Notes: generated by a model from the sequence alone, not told the origin. Positions 53,123 through 62,715 are shown, counted from the stretch's first letter. The stretch is 64,000 nt of DNA from Amycolatopsis pretoriensis (GCF_900107925.1 NZ_FNUJ01000013.1:186001-250000); one strand, 5' to 3'. Numbers and translations: made by a program.

Positions 53123-54491
53123 CCGAGCCGCCACGCGTCGAGCTTGGGCACGCAAGATCCCGACGAACGCCGCACGGTCAAGATCAGCGGTCGAGACGAC
53201 GGCCGGAAGTGATCCGCCCTGCGCTCGAAACACCGATTGTCGCGCGGCTCGATACGCCGCGATCTCGCTTCAGCGTTGTACCTGGGGTGTGACAGCGGCC
53301 GATCTCCCCCCTCGGCCTGCAGATCAGCGCTCGACACGATGCCGGTTGGCGACACGCGATCGGCAGCTCGCCCGCAGTGCCGCCGAACGCGATCGTCGCC
53401 GCCGCGAAGCCGAGCAAAATCGCCAACCTGCCCAGGCTGGCTTCCGAATCGGCGCCGCAGCCCGTTGCCGGTGGCACGATGTCCTTGTCCCGAGTCAAGG
53501 GCGCCTACGGGATCGGCCCGTCGGCCGCGACCAGCGAACGCTCGATCAGGTGATCACAGCAGTAGCTGCAACCGATCGGCGAGACGATATCGGGCATGAG
53601 CGCGGCCGCACCCCGCGAAGTGGGGATTCGGCGAGTTCCGGCCACAGGCGGCGTCTGCTGGATGTGCGGACGCCCGGCAGTGTCCGGGGAACGTCTCCCG
53701 GACGCGTCACCGAGTCCGCCTGGTGCCGGGCAGCTCTCAAGCGTCGAGGTGGTGCTGCTCGGCCACGCAGGCTCAGCAGTCGAGGCCTACCTCCGTACCT
53801 GCGACCCCACCACAGCACGGCACAGCGAGCGGGATGAGGCCCGGACCGCGGCAGGGCTTTGGCTGAGCTGCTGCATGCAGCAGCACCTCGACGCACGGTC
53901 AGCGCTGCGACGAAGCGCTCCAGAATCCCAGCCTCGACCCGGCACCCGCCACGCCGCTCTCCGATCCGGACGCCGTGACCGATCTCGATGCCGGGTTGCA
54001 CCACTACGCACACGTGCACCACCCTGCCCATGGCCACTACTCCCTCGGCCCCCCATGGCCCGTGCTGACCATGTAATGCATGGGGGCCCGGAGAGTCGAC
54101 TGGCACACCTAGGAGCAGTGAGTACTCGCCGAGCTAGCCAACCGGCACCGTTGCCACAGCAACACCCGTCGAGCAGCCGACGTCGATCATGAAGCCGCCC
54201 GGGTACATGCCACGGTCCAGTTGAATCGGCTTGGACGCCGGCGCTCCCGTCCTGCTGCGGAAATTGAGGCCGTCCGGCGGACTGGATGCGGTCGTCCCTC
54301 GGGATGCAGTTCCCGGTGACGCGCCCCCACTGGGAAGGGCGACGTGCGATTCGGTCGATGGCTGCTCGGCTGGGTCGATGGTGCTCTGGCTGCCGATTGC
54401 CCGCAGGCGCACCGCGCATTCGCCGGCCAGAGCCCATCTTCGGTTTTGCATCGCAGGTCAGGTTGTGGCAGCCGTCTTGAGCAAGACGCTT
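53123..54491. other. 1.37 kb of probably decayed DNA
   Basis: Open frames of up to 200 codons exist on both strands but no family is recognisable. Two short stretches look as if once coding: plus strand 53935-54076 ending DAGLHHYAHVHHPAHGHY..., and minus strand up to 54134 ending GGFMIDVGCSTGVAVA. I see no promoter, tRNA or terminator. Confidence 0.5.
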
Positions 54492-55180
54492 TCAGACGCC
54501 GTCGGCTTTGCTGTTGCGATCGAAGGCCGACCATGCGGCGGTGTCCCGCCGCAGGTCGGGATTCGGACCGTGGAAAACGTTCTTCGCCGCCTGGTCACCG
54601 GTCAGGTGGTACTGCAGCCAGGCGGTGATCGCGCCGAGCAGCCGGTAACGGGTGTCGCCCTGCAGGAAGTGCGTGGCTCCGGCGAGCTGGCCGTAAACCG
54701 CCGGAACCTGGCTGGTCGCCGTGAAGCGCGCCCGCACGTAGAACGCGGGCACGATGATGTCGGCTTGGCCGGAGACGTAGAACGCCGGGCCGTGCAGGGC
54801 CTTTTCCGTGCCCTGCGGGCCGGGCATGATCGGGATCGTCGTCTTCACCAGCGGGTCGGCACCGGCGGCGATGGCGCCACCCCCGCCCTGGGAGTACCCG
54901 GCCGCCGCGACCTCGGCCGTGTCGATGTGGGCCTGGAAAACGCTTCCCGAGCGCGTGTTCTCGGCGATCGAGTACTTGGCGCCGTCGAGCATTTCTTTAC
55001 CGGAGCCCGACTGCCCGGTGTTCGCCGCCGCGAGTGCTTGGCGGGGCTCGAGCCGATGTCGGCGGGGTAGTAGAGGGTGTGGGCGGCGTCGCCGGCAGCT
55101 TTGGCGGATTGCGGGGTGAGGGCAACGGCAACAGTCAACGCTGTTGTCGCGAGCAGGAGCCTTCGGCCCACAGTACGCAC
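54492..55180 (-). pseudogene. secreted alpha/beta-hydrolase, internal deletion and frameshift
   Basis: The first 50 codons from 55180 give a signal peptide and start (MRTVGRRLLLATTALTVAVA, then LYYPADIGSSPAKHS). The sequence then jumps out of frame into a hydrolase body: NTGQSGSGKEMLDGAKYSIA, the nucleophile elbow AAGYSQGGGG with its Ser, ADIIVPAFY and a late AGATHFLQGDTRY with the His. The expected 60-80 residues containing the oxyanion region are missing. It resembles cutinase/PET-hydrolase-like or dienelactone-hydrolase-like secreted enzymes. Deletion and shift both argue that it is dead. Confidence 0.78.
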
Positions 55181-55192
55181 GTCAGCTCCGAA

Positions 55193-55639
55193 TCAGTTGT
55201 AGAAGTGGATGTAGCGGAAAGAGGACGTGCTGACGTCGTGGACGAGGTAGTGGCCGTAGCAGCCGTTGTCGGTTTGGGCGATGGAGCCGGCGGTGGGTTT
55301 GTTGTCGACGCGGTAGCCGTGGTTGCGGGCGTTGTCGTCCCAGTACTTCGCGTCGCCGTAGTTGTTCGCGCTCTCGCCGTGGCGGGCGATGGTGAAGGCG
55401 GCCCACGAGACGCACTCGCGGTTGTACATGTTCCAGTCGTCGACGACGGAGTCCTGCGGGACGTTGCGCCACTTCGCGGGGTAGATGTCGCCGATGGTCG
55501 AGGCGGTCGCGGCAGCGGGGATCGTGCCGAATTCGGCGGCCATCGACGTCCGCTGCGTGTCGTGGCCGGCCGTGGGGGCGGCGGTCGCGGTGGCGGTGCC
55601 GCTGATCGCGAAGGCGAAGGTGGCGGCGAGGGTGAGCAA
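55193..55639 (-). CDS. secreted CHAP-domain protein
   Basis: A small secreted protein with the CHAP cysteine motif YNRECVSWAAF and a later conserved GHYLVHDVST; the chain ends IHFYN. CHAP domains cleave peptidoglycan amides or cross-bridges. Residues 1-21 are a signal peptide-like stretch (LTLAATFAFAISG). The only usable start is TTG at 55639, without a clear Shine-Dalgarno; the frame upstream is closed by TGA at 55697, after RRPVVRTPSRALLTL, a typical signal-peptide basic region lacking a start codon. The gene may be weakly expressed or have lost its proper start. Confidence 0.6.
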   Translation of the reverse strand: MLTLAATFAFAISGTATATAAPTAGHDTQRTSMAAEFGTIPAAATASTIGDIYPAKWRNVPQDSVVDDWNMYNRECVSWAAFTIARHGESANNYGDAKYWDDNARNHGYRVDNKPTAGSIAQTDNGCYGHYLVHDVSTSSFRYIHFYN

Positions 55640-55701
55640 GGCACGGGACGGTGTGCGAACGACGGGTCGACGGTGGAACGAACGCCCTGGTCGGCGTCAG
55701 T

Positions 55702-55716
55702 TGTTCACAGAATTGC
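55702..55716. repeat. 15-bp inverted repeat flanking the XRE paralogue pair (left copy)
   Basis: TGTTCACAGAATTGC here is the reverse complement of 57628-57642. Both lie directly behind the stop codons of the two divergent paralogues, so the pair arose by inverted duplication including its 3' flank. Confidence 0.8.
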
Positions 55717-55718
55717 CG

Positions 55719-56606
55719 TCACCACTGCCAACCAGTGCCACAGATGCCAGGACGGACGTCGCGCAGCGCGAGGGTCGCCGCGTGCGTGCCCCCGGCCGAC
55801 AACGGGCGGCCGGGGTGCTCGGGGCCGCCCAGTCCCCGCTGCTCGAAGGAGCGGACGTTGCGCGGCACTCGCGGGCCGAAGCTCACCTGGCAGACGTATT
55901 CTGCGATCGGCCGGGTGAACCGGCGGTGGTAGTGGTCGATCGGGGGCCCGGGCGGGAAGCGGAGCTCGTACTCCACCACGGTCACCGCGCCCAACGTGAG
56001 CGGTTGCGCGAGGCGCAGCTCACCGGCGACCATCCCGGTCGCGCGGTCCACACAGACCTGCCCCAGCCGCGCCGAGCGGACGTAGTGGTAGCAGGGATCG
56101 GCGGTCAGGGACGAGTCGGCCTGGTAGTAGCTCATCAGCCGGTCGACGCCGTCGACGGTGGCTTCGGCGACCATCCGGACCTGCAGGGCGCGCTCGGCCC
56201 CGTGCTCGTCGAGCAGCATGCGGTCGTGGATCGACCAGAACGACAGCTGGCCGTCCGGCGGTGGCTTCAGCTCGCCGGAGAGGGCCCGCAACTGCGGCCA
56301 CAGCCGGCGGCGCTCGATCCGGCAGGCGGGCTCGCCGAGCCAGCGCCCGCGAGGCGCTTTGGGGCCGAGCTGCGAGGTCAACGTCCCGGCTTCGAGGCCG
56401 AGCACGGATTCCAGTTGCGTGACGGCGACCATCGACGTGTCGCGTTCCGGCTGGGACCGTCCGCGCCGCCAGTAGGACAGCGCCGAGCGCGAGAGCCGTA
56501 CCCCGCGGGCGGCGAGGTGGTGCTGGAGCCGTTCGAGAGACAACCCGGATTCGTCGATCGCGGCGTCCAGCGTGACCGCGAACGAGCCCGGCGACGGCCG
56601 GTTCAC
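55719..56606 (-). CDS. XRE-family regulator with C-terminal sensor-like domain (paralogue A)
   Basis: A 295-residue protein. Residues 10-85 form a helix-turn-helix (VRLSRSALSYWRRGRSQPER) of the XRE type. The remaining 200 residues have many aromatic and Arg residues (LMSYYQADSSL, VEYELRFPPGPPIDHYHRRF) and end in GTGWQW. I do not recognise the C-terminal domain; it looks beta-rich and may sense a ligand. It is a close paralogue of the divergent gene at 56681, which shares the HTH (SRSALxYWRxGRSxPER), the HDR/HDE region and the last residues. Likely a transcription regulator. Confidence 0.7.
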   Translation of the reverse strand: MNRPSPGSFAVTLDAAIDESGLSLERLQHHLAARGVRLSRSALSYWRRGRSQPERDTSMVAVTQLESVLGLEAGTLTSQLGPKAPRGRWLGEPACRIERRRLWPQLRALSGELKPPPDGQLSFWSIHDRMLLDEHGAERALQVRMVAEATVDGVDRLMSYYQADSSLTADPCYHYVRSARLGQVCVDRATGMVAGELRLAQPLTLGAVTVVEYELRFPPGPPIDHYHRRFTRPIAEYVCQVSFGPRVPRNVRSFEQRGLGGPEHPGRPLSAGGTHAATLALRDVRPGICGTGWQW

Positions 56607-56680
56607 CCGTCCAGCATGATCAGGAGCAGGAGGCTGCGGAACCGACGAAAGTCCTGCTCCTTGGCAGCGCTTCTCACGAT

Positions 56681-57628
56681 GTGAACTCGATTTCCGACGA
56701 ACGGCGGTGGTCGGCCGGACTTGCGGGCGTCACAGTGGGCGCCGTGTCTTCGTCCCGTGAAACGTTCGCGGCAGCCCTCGACGCCGCGATCAGCGACGCG
56801 GGGCTGACTCTGGACCGGGTCCGCGAACACCTCGCCGCGCGCGGGGTGTCGGTCTCGCGCAGCGCCTTGGTGTACTGGCGGATGGGACGGTCCAAACCCG
56901 AGCGCGAGACGTCGCTGCGCGCGGTCGTCGAGCTCGAGCAGGTGCTCGGGCTGCCCATCGGCGCCCTCACGTCGTTGCTCGGGCCGCAAGAGCAGCGGTG
57001 CCTTCGTCAGGGGAGCCGGACGCCGCTGCTGGAGCGGCGCCGGTTGTGGCCCTCCGTGCGGCCGACGGCGCTCGAATTCGACCTCCCGCCCGAGGACGAC
57101 GTCCGGCTGAGGTCGGTGCACGACGAACTCGTCGTCGACGACGAACACCAGGAGCGACTGCTACGGGTGCGGGTGGTCTGCGAGGCCACCACGGACGGCG
57201 TCACCCGGATGCCGGTGTACTACCAGACCGAGGACATCACCCGGCCGCCGCCGCGCTTTGCCGCGGTGTTCTGCTGCCGCGCGGGCCGGGTCCGCAAGGA
57301 CGCGGGCGGTGGCCTGCTGGTGGCCGAGCTGTTCTTCGACCGGGAGCTGGCCGCCGGAGACGTCGCCGCCGTGGAGTACGAGCTCGTCTTCTCGCGTGGC
57401 CGGCCTGTACTCGGCTACCACCGCAGGCTGACCCGGCCGGCTTCTATTTACACGTGTCAGGTTCAGTTCGGCCGGACGGTCCCGCGGAGCGTTGAACGTT
57501 TCGAGCGGCGTGATCTCGCGGCCCCACGCCGGAAGGTGGAGCGGCTGCGTCTGACGGACAGCAGGGTCGTGGCCGTGGCAGCCCGGGATGTCGGAGCGGG
57601 AATCATCGGTGTCGAGTGGGTGTGGTAG
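56681..57628 (+). CDS. XRE-family regulator with C-terminal sensor-like domain (paralogue B)
   Basis: A 315-residue protein with the same layout as its divergent neighbour: HTH with VSVSRSALVYWRMGRSKPER, a middle with VRLRSVHDELVV and MPVYYQTEDI, and a C-terminal YHRRLTRPASIYTC followed by GVEWVW at the end. The start is ATG 56681, giving 20 more N-terminal residues than paralogue A; a GTG after this, near VSSSRETF, is a possible alternative. The starts of the two genes are 74 bp apart, so they share a promoter region and may regulate one another. Confidence 0.7.
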   Translation: MNSISDERRWSAGLAGVTVGAVSSSRETFAAALDAAISDAGLTLDRVREHLAARGVSVSRSALVYWRMGRSKPERETSLRAVVELEQVLGLPIGALTSLLGPQEQRCLRQGSRTPLLERRRLWPSVRPTALEFDLPPEDDVRLRSVHDELVVDDEHQERLLRVRVVCEATTDGVTRMPVYYQTEDITRPPPRFAAVFCCRAGRVRKDAGGGLLVAELFFDRELAAGDVAAVEYELVFSRGRPVLGYHRRLTRPASIYTCQVQFGRTVPRSVERFERRDLAAPRRKVERLRLTDSRVVAVAARDVGAGIIGVEWVW

Positions 57629-57642
57629 CAATTCTGTGAACA
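57628..57642. repeat. 15-bp inverted repeat flanking the XRE paralogue pair (right copy)
   Basis: GCAATTCTGTGAACA is the reverse complement of 55702-55716 and starts at the last base of the paralogue B stop codon. Confidence 0.8.
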
Positions 57643-57764
57643 CGGCCAGTTGAGCAGCGGATATCTCTCCGGCGCAGTGTGGTCGTCACTTCTCCTGGCA
57701 AATCGGGAAGCCGCTTCTTACGGTCCGTAGTGCTGTATTCCTCCTCACATCTCCGGAGCAGCAC

Positions 57765-60713
57765 ATGAGAAAACCAGCTCTGCTCGCCGCCGTTTTCCTG
57801 GCGACAGCGGTCATCTCCCCACCGCCGGCCTCGGCCGGGCCACCCCCGTTGGTGCCGTTGGGTACGGCCCCCGCCATCCCGGCCGGCGCCGGCGCGGACA
57901 GCTCGGCGATCCCCGGAAACGTCACCGTCTCCGTCGCGCTGAAACCCCGGGACGCAGCGGGAGCCGAACGGTACGTCGTCGCCACGGCCGACCCGGGATC
58001 CCCGCTGTACCACCGGTATCTGAGCGCCGCGGAGTACACCGAGCGCTTCGGGCCCACCGCCGGGGCGGTCGAACTCGTGCGGAACTACCTGACGGGCAAG
58101 GGACTTCGGGTCGGTGACGTCACGGGCAACCGCCAGGTCGTCACCGCGTCCGGCACTCCGAGCCAGGTCGAAAGTGCTTTCACCACCACGCTTTCCGGCT
58201 TCCGCTCGGCCACCGGCGAGCGCTTCTTCAACGCCACCAAGCCCGCCGCGGTGCCGGCCGACATCGCCGCCGTCGTCCGCGGGGTCACGGGCCTGACCAA
58301 CCGGGCGGCCGCGCACCGGGCTGGTTCCCCCGCGGGTCCGGCCGGGCCGGCCGGCGGGTACACCCCGGCGCAGCTGCGCACCGCCTACAGCATGAGCGGG
58401 CTGTCCGGCTCGTACGACGGCTCGGGGGAGACGGTCGGGCTGATCGAGTTCGACACCTTCAAGCAGTCGGACATCGACGCCTGGACGCAGTACTTCAAGC
58501 AGCCCGCCGTCACCCCGGAGCTGGTGAAGGTCGACGGCGGCGTGCCGAACCCCGGCAGCGACCAGCTGGAGGTCACCCTCGACATCCAGGCCGTGGCCGC
58601 CACGGCCCCGAAGGCCAAGCAGATCGTCTACTCCGCGCCCAACAGCGACCAGGCGTGGGTGCACGAGATGGCGAAGATCGCGTCGGACAACAGGATCACC
58701 ATCCTCTCCGGCTCGTGGCTCAACGGCGAAATCTGCGAAGCCGACCCGATCGCGGCGTCGCACGACTCGTACACGCAGCTCGCCGCCCAGGGCGTCACGA
58801 TGCTTTCGGCGTCCGGCGACTGGGGCGCCACCGGCTGCGGCTACCAGGGCGACAACAAGACCATCCAGGCCGACTTCCCGGCCAGCGACCCGCTGTTCAC
58901 CGGCGTCGGCGGCACCCAGCTGCGCACCTCCGACAGCGCGGGCACCTGGCAGTCGGAGACGTGCTGGAACCAGGGCGGCAGCGGCAACACCCGCTCCGGC
59001 GGCGCGTACTCGAAGATCTACCCGCGGCCGGACTGGCAGCCCGGCACCAACCAGTATCGCTCGGTGCCGGACGTTTCGCTCGTGGCCGACTACGGCGCCG
59101 GCGCGTTGTCGGTGTACATGAACGGTGGTTGGCAGGATGTCGGCGGCACCAGCCTGTCCTCGCCGCTGTGGGCGGGATACGTGGCGATGCTGAACCAGAA
59201 GTCGCTCGGCGGCGGGAAGTCCCGGCTCGGGCAGCTGAACCCGGACATCTACAAGATCGCCGGTTCGGCGGACTACGCCTCGACGTTCCACGACGTCACC
59301 TCCGGCGGCAACGGCACCTACAACGCGGGCACCGGCTACGACCTGTGCACCGGCTGGGGCTCCCCGAAGGCCGACGCGCTGGGCGCGAAGCTGCTCGGCG
59401 GCGGCGACACCCCGCCCCCGGCACAGGACTTCACGCTGTCCGCCTCGCCGTCCTCCGGCAGCGTGGCCGCGGGCAGTTCGGTGAGCACGACGGTCACCGC
59501 CGCCGCTCCGGCCGGCGCGTCCCCGAGTGTGGTCGGGGGTTCGCCGACGACGACGGCCGCGCACCCGTTCATCATCTCGATGCGGCGCGAGGGCTCGGCG
59601 TTCCCGGGACAGCAGTCCTGCACGGCCACGCTGTTCGGGCCGCACACCGTGCTGCTGGCCGCGCACTGCCTGCTGGAGAAGCCGGGCCACAAGTGGTTCG
59701 TCTACGGCGCCGACGACCTGACGCAGAACACCGGCACCACCGCCGAAATCGCGTCCCAGTGGGTCCACCCGGCCTACACGGACTGGAGCGCCGGGGCGGA
59801 CATCGCGGTCGTCACCCTCGACAAGGACATGCCGGTGCCCGCCGGAATGACGTACCCGAAGCTCAACACGGACCCGAGCCTGGAAGCGGCCGGGACGCGG
59901 GGTATCTCGATCGGCTGGGGTGAGACGGGCGCCAACACTTACAGCAATGTGTTGCGCCAGGCCGACGTCCCGGTCGCGGCGGACAGCGCGTGCAAGGGCC
60001 GGTTCACCGACCCGCACGGGCAGGAGCAGTACAAGACACCGGCGATGCTGTGCACCGGCTACGCCGACCACCACGCGGGTGCGTGCGTCGGCGACAGCGG
60101 CGGCCCGTACCTGGTCGGCAACGCGGTCGTGGGCGTGTTCTCGTGGATGTCGACCGGGTGCGACTGGTACGCGGTCTACGCCCGGGTGTCCACGTACGCG
60201 GCGGACATCGCCCCGCACCTGCCCGGCGGAGACACCCCGGCCGGCGCCATCGCGCTGACCGCGACGGGCCTGCCTTCGGGCGCGACGACGGCGTTCACCC
60301 CGGCGAGCGTGGACGTCGGCGGCCACGCGACGCTCACGATCTCGACGAGCGCGAGCACCCCGGCCGGAACGTACGACGTGACGATTTCCGGCAAGAGCGC
60401 GAAGTCGACCCAGACGACGCACTACAGCCTGACGGTCACCGGCGGCCAGAACGCCGACCTCAAGCTGGCCAACCCGGGCAACCAGAGCAGCTGGACCGGC
60501 CAGGCGGTGAACCTGCCGTTGCAGGCCACCGGCGGTTCCGGCGGGTACAAGTGGGCCTCGACCGCATTGGCACCCGGATTGAGCCTCAACCCGGCCACCG
60601 GAGTCATCTCGGGCACCCCGACCCGGGCCGACAGCCGACAGGTCACCGTGACGGTAACGGACTCGGCGGGCAGGAAGGCCACTGCGGCGTTCTTCTGGTT
60701 CGTGTTCGGCTGA
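57765..60713 (+). CDS. secreted S53 (sedolisin/kumamolisin) protease with nested trypsin-like domain
   Basis: A 982-residue secreted protein. Residues 1-25 are a signal peptide. A pro-kumamolisin activation domain lies at about 45-185 (SPLYHRYLSAAEYTERFGPT). The S53 catalytic domain (about 195-545) has E269 and D273 (LEVTLDIQAV) and S463 (GGTSLSSPLW). After an Ig-like start (DFTLSASPSSGSVAAGSSVS) a trypsin-like S1 domain follows with H634 (LLAAHCLLE), D679 (GADIAVVTL) and S778 (CVGDSGGPYLV). Then the Ig-like fold goes on (IALTATGLPSGATTAFTP) and a second He_PIG-like domain ends the protein. Two serine-type proteases in one chain is unusual. It acts outside the cell. A 14-bp-stem terminator follows. 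Confidence 0.88.
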   Translation: MRKPALLAAVFLATAVISPPPASAGPPPLVPLGTAPAIPAGAGADSSAIPGNVTVSVALKPRDAAGAERYVVATADPGSPLYHRYLSAAEYTERFGPTAGAVELVRNYLTGKGLRVGDVTGNRQVVTASGTPSQVESAFTTTLSGFRSATGERFFNATKPAAVPADIAAVVRGVTGLTNRAAAHRAGSPAGPAGPAGGYTPAQLRTAYSMSGLSGSYDGSGETVGLIEFDTFKQSDIDAWTQYFKQPAVTPELVKVDGGVPNPGSDQLEVTLDIQAVAATAPKAKQIVYSAPNSDQAWVHEMAKIASDNRITILSGSWLNGEICEADPIAASHDSYTQLAAQGVTMLSASGDWGATGCGYQGDNKTIQADFPASDPLFTGVGGTQLRTSDSAGTWQSETCWNQGGSGNTRSGGAYSKIYPRPDWQPGTNQYRSVPDVSLVADYGAGALSVYMNGGWQDVGGTSLSSPLWAGYVAMLNQKSLGGGKSRLGQLNPDIYKIAGSADYASTFHDVTSGGNGTYNAGTGYDLCTGWGSPKADALGAKLLGGGDTPPPAQDFTLSASPSSGSVAAGSSVSTTVTAAAPAGASPSVVGGSPTTTAAHPFIISMRREGSAFPGQQSCTATLFGPHTVLLAAHCLLEKPGHKWFVYGADDLTQNTGTTAEIASQWVHPAYTDWSAGADIAVVTLDKDMPVPAGMTYPKLNTDPSLEAAGTRGISIGWGETGANTYSNVLRQADVPVAADSACKGRFTDPHGQEQYKTPAMLCTGYADHHAGACVGDSGGPYLVGNAVVGVFSWMSTGCDWYAVYARVSTYAADIAPHLPGGDTPAGAIALTATGLPSGATTAFTPASVDVGGHATLTISTSASTPAGTYDVTISGKSAKSTQTTHYSLTVTGGQNADLKLANPGNQSSWTGQAVNLPLQATGGSGGYKWASTALAPGLSLNPATGVISGTPTRADSRQVTVTVTDSAGRKATAAFFWFVFG

Positions 60714-60727
60714 GTCTCTCCTGATCA

Positions 60728-60762
60728 GGCGGTGCCACCCCCGGGGACGGGGTGGCACCGCC
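60728..60762. terminator. terminator, perfect 14-bp stem
   Basis: GGCGGTGCCACCCC (60728-60741) pairs perfectly with 60749-60762 around the loop CGGGGAC, 15 bp behind the protease stop. No T run follows. Confidence 0.85.
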
Positions 60763-61374
60763 GCCCACTCTCGGCACTGCCCGTCGTCACCTTCGAACCA
60801 GGCCTAGGCCTGAGTGAAGGAGACGACGCACTGAGGCCGCGGCCATCCCAACCGGCAGCCGTACGCTCCGCCGTCCTGCGAGAGGCCGCCGGAGCGGTGT
60901 GGCACCAGCTCGCAGCTCTCATCGGGCCTTACCGAGTCCCACTGTTCGATTACCTCGTCGAGCTGGCGAAGCAGACGCGGTGGCTCACCCCACTCGACGC
61001 GCACTGCAGCGACCAACAGCAGCTCCGGCCGTCCGGCTCGCGTCCCACCGAGGACCCGTCGTGCCGGCGAATTCCGAGAGCGACCGTGGTGGGCAGACCG
61101 GTGAATTCATGTGTTCACCGCCGATGACGTCCTCAACCGCGTCGACGAGCACGGCGACCTGCAGCACACCCTGTGCGAGAAGCGCTTCGCTCTTCCTTGA
61201 CGTTAACTAGGATCGCTCTACCCCGGACATCGTCCGCATCCAGACGTGCCTCCTGAGGACCTACCCGGATTAGTTGTCCACTCGAACTATTGTGTCGTGT
61301 AACTGTGTACCGGCGCGCCTCGCCGGGTACGCGGCCGGGAGATCGTGTTCGCCCTGCGGAAGGAGACTGCTGCC
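60763..61374. other. 612-bp stretch without a supportable gene
   Basis: A frame of 131 codons crosses it but starts inside the terminator and has no family match. A 29-codon piece near 61110-61200 (FTADDVLNRVDEHGDLQHTL) looks like a coding scrap. The last 60 bases may hold the promoter of the YrhK-like gene, but I see no clear hexamers. Confidence 0.5.
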
Positions 61375-61632
61375 GTGACCGTCCGGTTTTTCGTCCGGGA
61401 GTTCCCGGCCATCCACCTCGCCATCGGCGTGATCGGAAACGTGATCTTCTTCGTCGGCAGCGTCCTGTTCATCTGGCACACCACCGAAACGCTCGCGATC
61501 TGGCTGTTCATCATCGGCTCGTTCGGGATGATGCTCGGCGCCATCGGCCAGGCCTTCTACACCTGGGAACGCCACCGCCTCAACGGCGCACCCGGCGCCC
61601 GGCCGCAAGAGCCGTCCCGCGCGGCCGGTTGA
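61375..61632 (+). CDS. YrhK-like small membrane protein
   Basis: An 85-residue protein with two hydrophobic helices: LAIGVIGNVIFFVGSVLFIW and, after TTETLA, IWLFIIGSFGMMLGAIGQAF. The GNVIFFVGS motif matches the YrhK domain found in small actinobacterial and Bacillus membrane proteins of unknown role. The GTG at 61375 has AAGGAG nine bases upstream; an in-frame GTG at 61345 is possible. Confidence 0.65.
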   Translation: MTVRFFVREFPAIHLAIGVIGNVIFFVGSVLFIWHTTETLAIWLFIIGSFGMMLGAIGQAFYTWERHRLNGAPGARPQEPSRAAG

Positions 61633-61772
61633 ACCCGGGACCGGCTGGGCAGTACCACGGTGCACCACGGTTGAAACCGCAGCCGCCACCGCACCCGCCC
61701 CGGCCCGTTCACCCGCAGTCCGGCCGCGTGGGAAGGCTGTACCCCGCCTTCCCGCGTCGACGAGGAGGCTTC

Positions 61773-62201
61773 ATGTTCACCCCCGCTGCCGCCAGGCATG
61801 ACGACCTCGACACCGGCCACGGCGCGCTCGCGCGGATCACCGTCACCACCACTTGCGAGCACGCCACTGTCGCCGTCAGGGGTGAACTCGACCTGTCGGT
61901 GACGACGCCGCTGCACGAACGGGTGACCACCGAGCTGCGGTTGTCCCCCGCCGCGCTCGTCCTCGACCTCACCGACGTCACGTTCTGCTCCGCCGGTGCG
62001 CTGGCCGTCCTGCTCGAAGCCGTCACCACCGCGCACGCCCGCGGGATCCCGTCAGCGGTCATCGCCACGCACCGCGCGATCCTCCGGCCGATCGAGCTGC
62101 TCCGGCTGGGCCGCATTCTCCCGATCCACCAAGATCGCGCCGAGGCCCTCGAATGGTTGTCCTTGGTGGCGCGGTTGCGCGACTCCGAACCGACGTCCTG
62201 A
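61773..62201 (+). CDS. STAS-domain anti-sigma-factor antagonist
   Basis: A 142-residue protein with the SpoIIAA/RsbV fold: VAVRGELDLSVTTPLHE, then VLDLTDVTFCSAGALAVLLE, where the Ser of FCSAGA is the phosphorylation site in the family. The unphosphorylated form releases a sigma factor by binding the anti-sigma kinase. GAGGAGG lies five bases upstream of ATG 61773. A probable anti-sigma partner, the RsbW-like ATPase, is convergent 61 bp away. Confidence 0.85.
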   Translation: MFTPAAARHDDLDTGHGALARITVTTTCEHATVAVRGELDLSVTTPLHERVTTELRLSPAALVLDLTDVTFCSAGALAVLLEAVTTAHARGIPSAVIATHRAILRPIELLRLGRILPIHQDRAEALEWLSLVARLRDSEPTS

Positions 62202-62262
62202 GCTGCGTCGGACACCTACCCGCGCAGCCGCGACCCCGCATCATCCCCGGACAACCCACCGC

Positions 62263-62715
62263 TCAGTAGCCGGCTTCGTCCCGCGGGCACCCGACACGCG
62301 CCCAGACAAGCTTGCCGTCGTCGTGGTGGCTCACGCCCCACGCGGCGCTGAGCTGCTCGACGAGCGCCAAGCCGCTACCACCGGGGGCACCGGGAACCCG
62401 CGTCCGCGGCTTTCCGCTTCCTGAGTCGGCGACCGCGACGGTCACCTCGCACGCGTCGCCGGTGTGGTGAACCCGTAGCTCGCGGGGCCCGCCGGCGTGC
62501 ACGTAGGCGTTCTCAAGCAGCTCATTGACCACAAGCAGGACGTCGGCCCGGTGGGCTTCGGCGAGCGCGTCGAGCCGGTCGTGCACCCACTGGCGCGCGT
62601 GGGCAAGATCCGCGGGCTCGGTTCCCCGCAGGCCGAGGATGTGCCACCCCGGTTGACCTGTGTCATCCCAGCTCACCTGCACGTCACGACTCCCTCCGCC
62701 ACCGTGCTCCCCCAC
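62263..62715 (-). CDS. RsbW-like anti-sigma ATPase/kinase
   Basis: A 150-residue GHKL ATPase. The N box LLVVNELLENAYVHAG and the G boxes VAVADSGSGKPR and PGGSGLALVEQLS are well preserved. Such proteins are serine kinases that phosphorylate STAS partners or bind sigma factors. The size is near the family norm of 140-160. Partners are likely the STAS proteins at 61773 and 63397. The C-terminal HDDGKLVWARV is typical. Confidence 0.85.
   Translation of the reverse strand: MGEHGGGGSRDVQVSWDDTGQPGWHILGLRGTEPADLAHARQWVHDRLDALAEAHRADVLLVVNELLENAYVHAGGPRELRVHHTGDACEVTVAVADSGSGKPRTRVPGAPGGSGLALVEQLSAAWGVSHHDDGKLVWARVGCPRDEAGY

Noticed and set aside
53596..54192. 198-codon plus-strand frame
   Set aside because: No Shine-Dalgarno, no family-like motif, composition like neighbouring non-coding frames; kept only as part of the decayed stretch.
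60732..61127. 131-codon plus-strand frame
   Set aside because: It begins inside the terminator hairpin and shows no motif.
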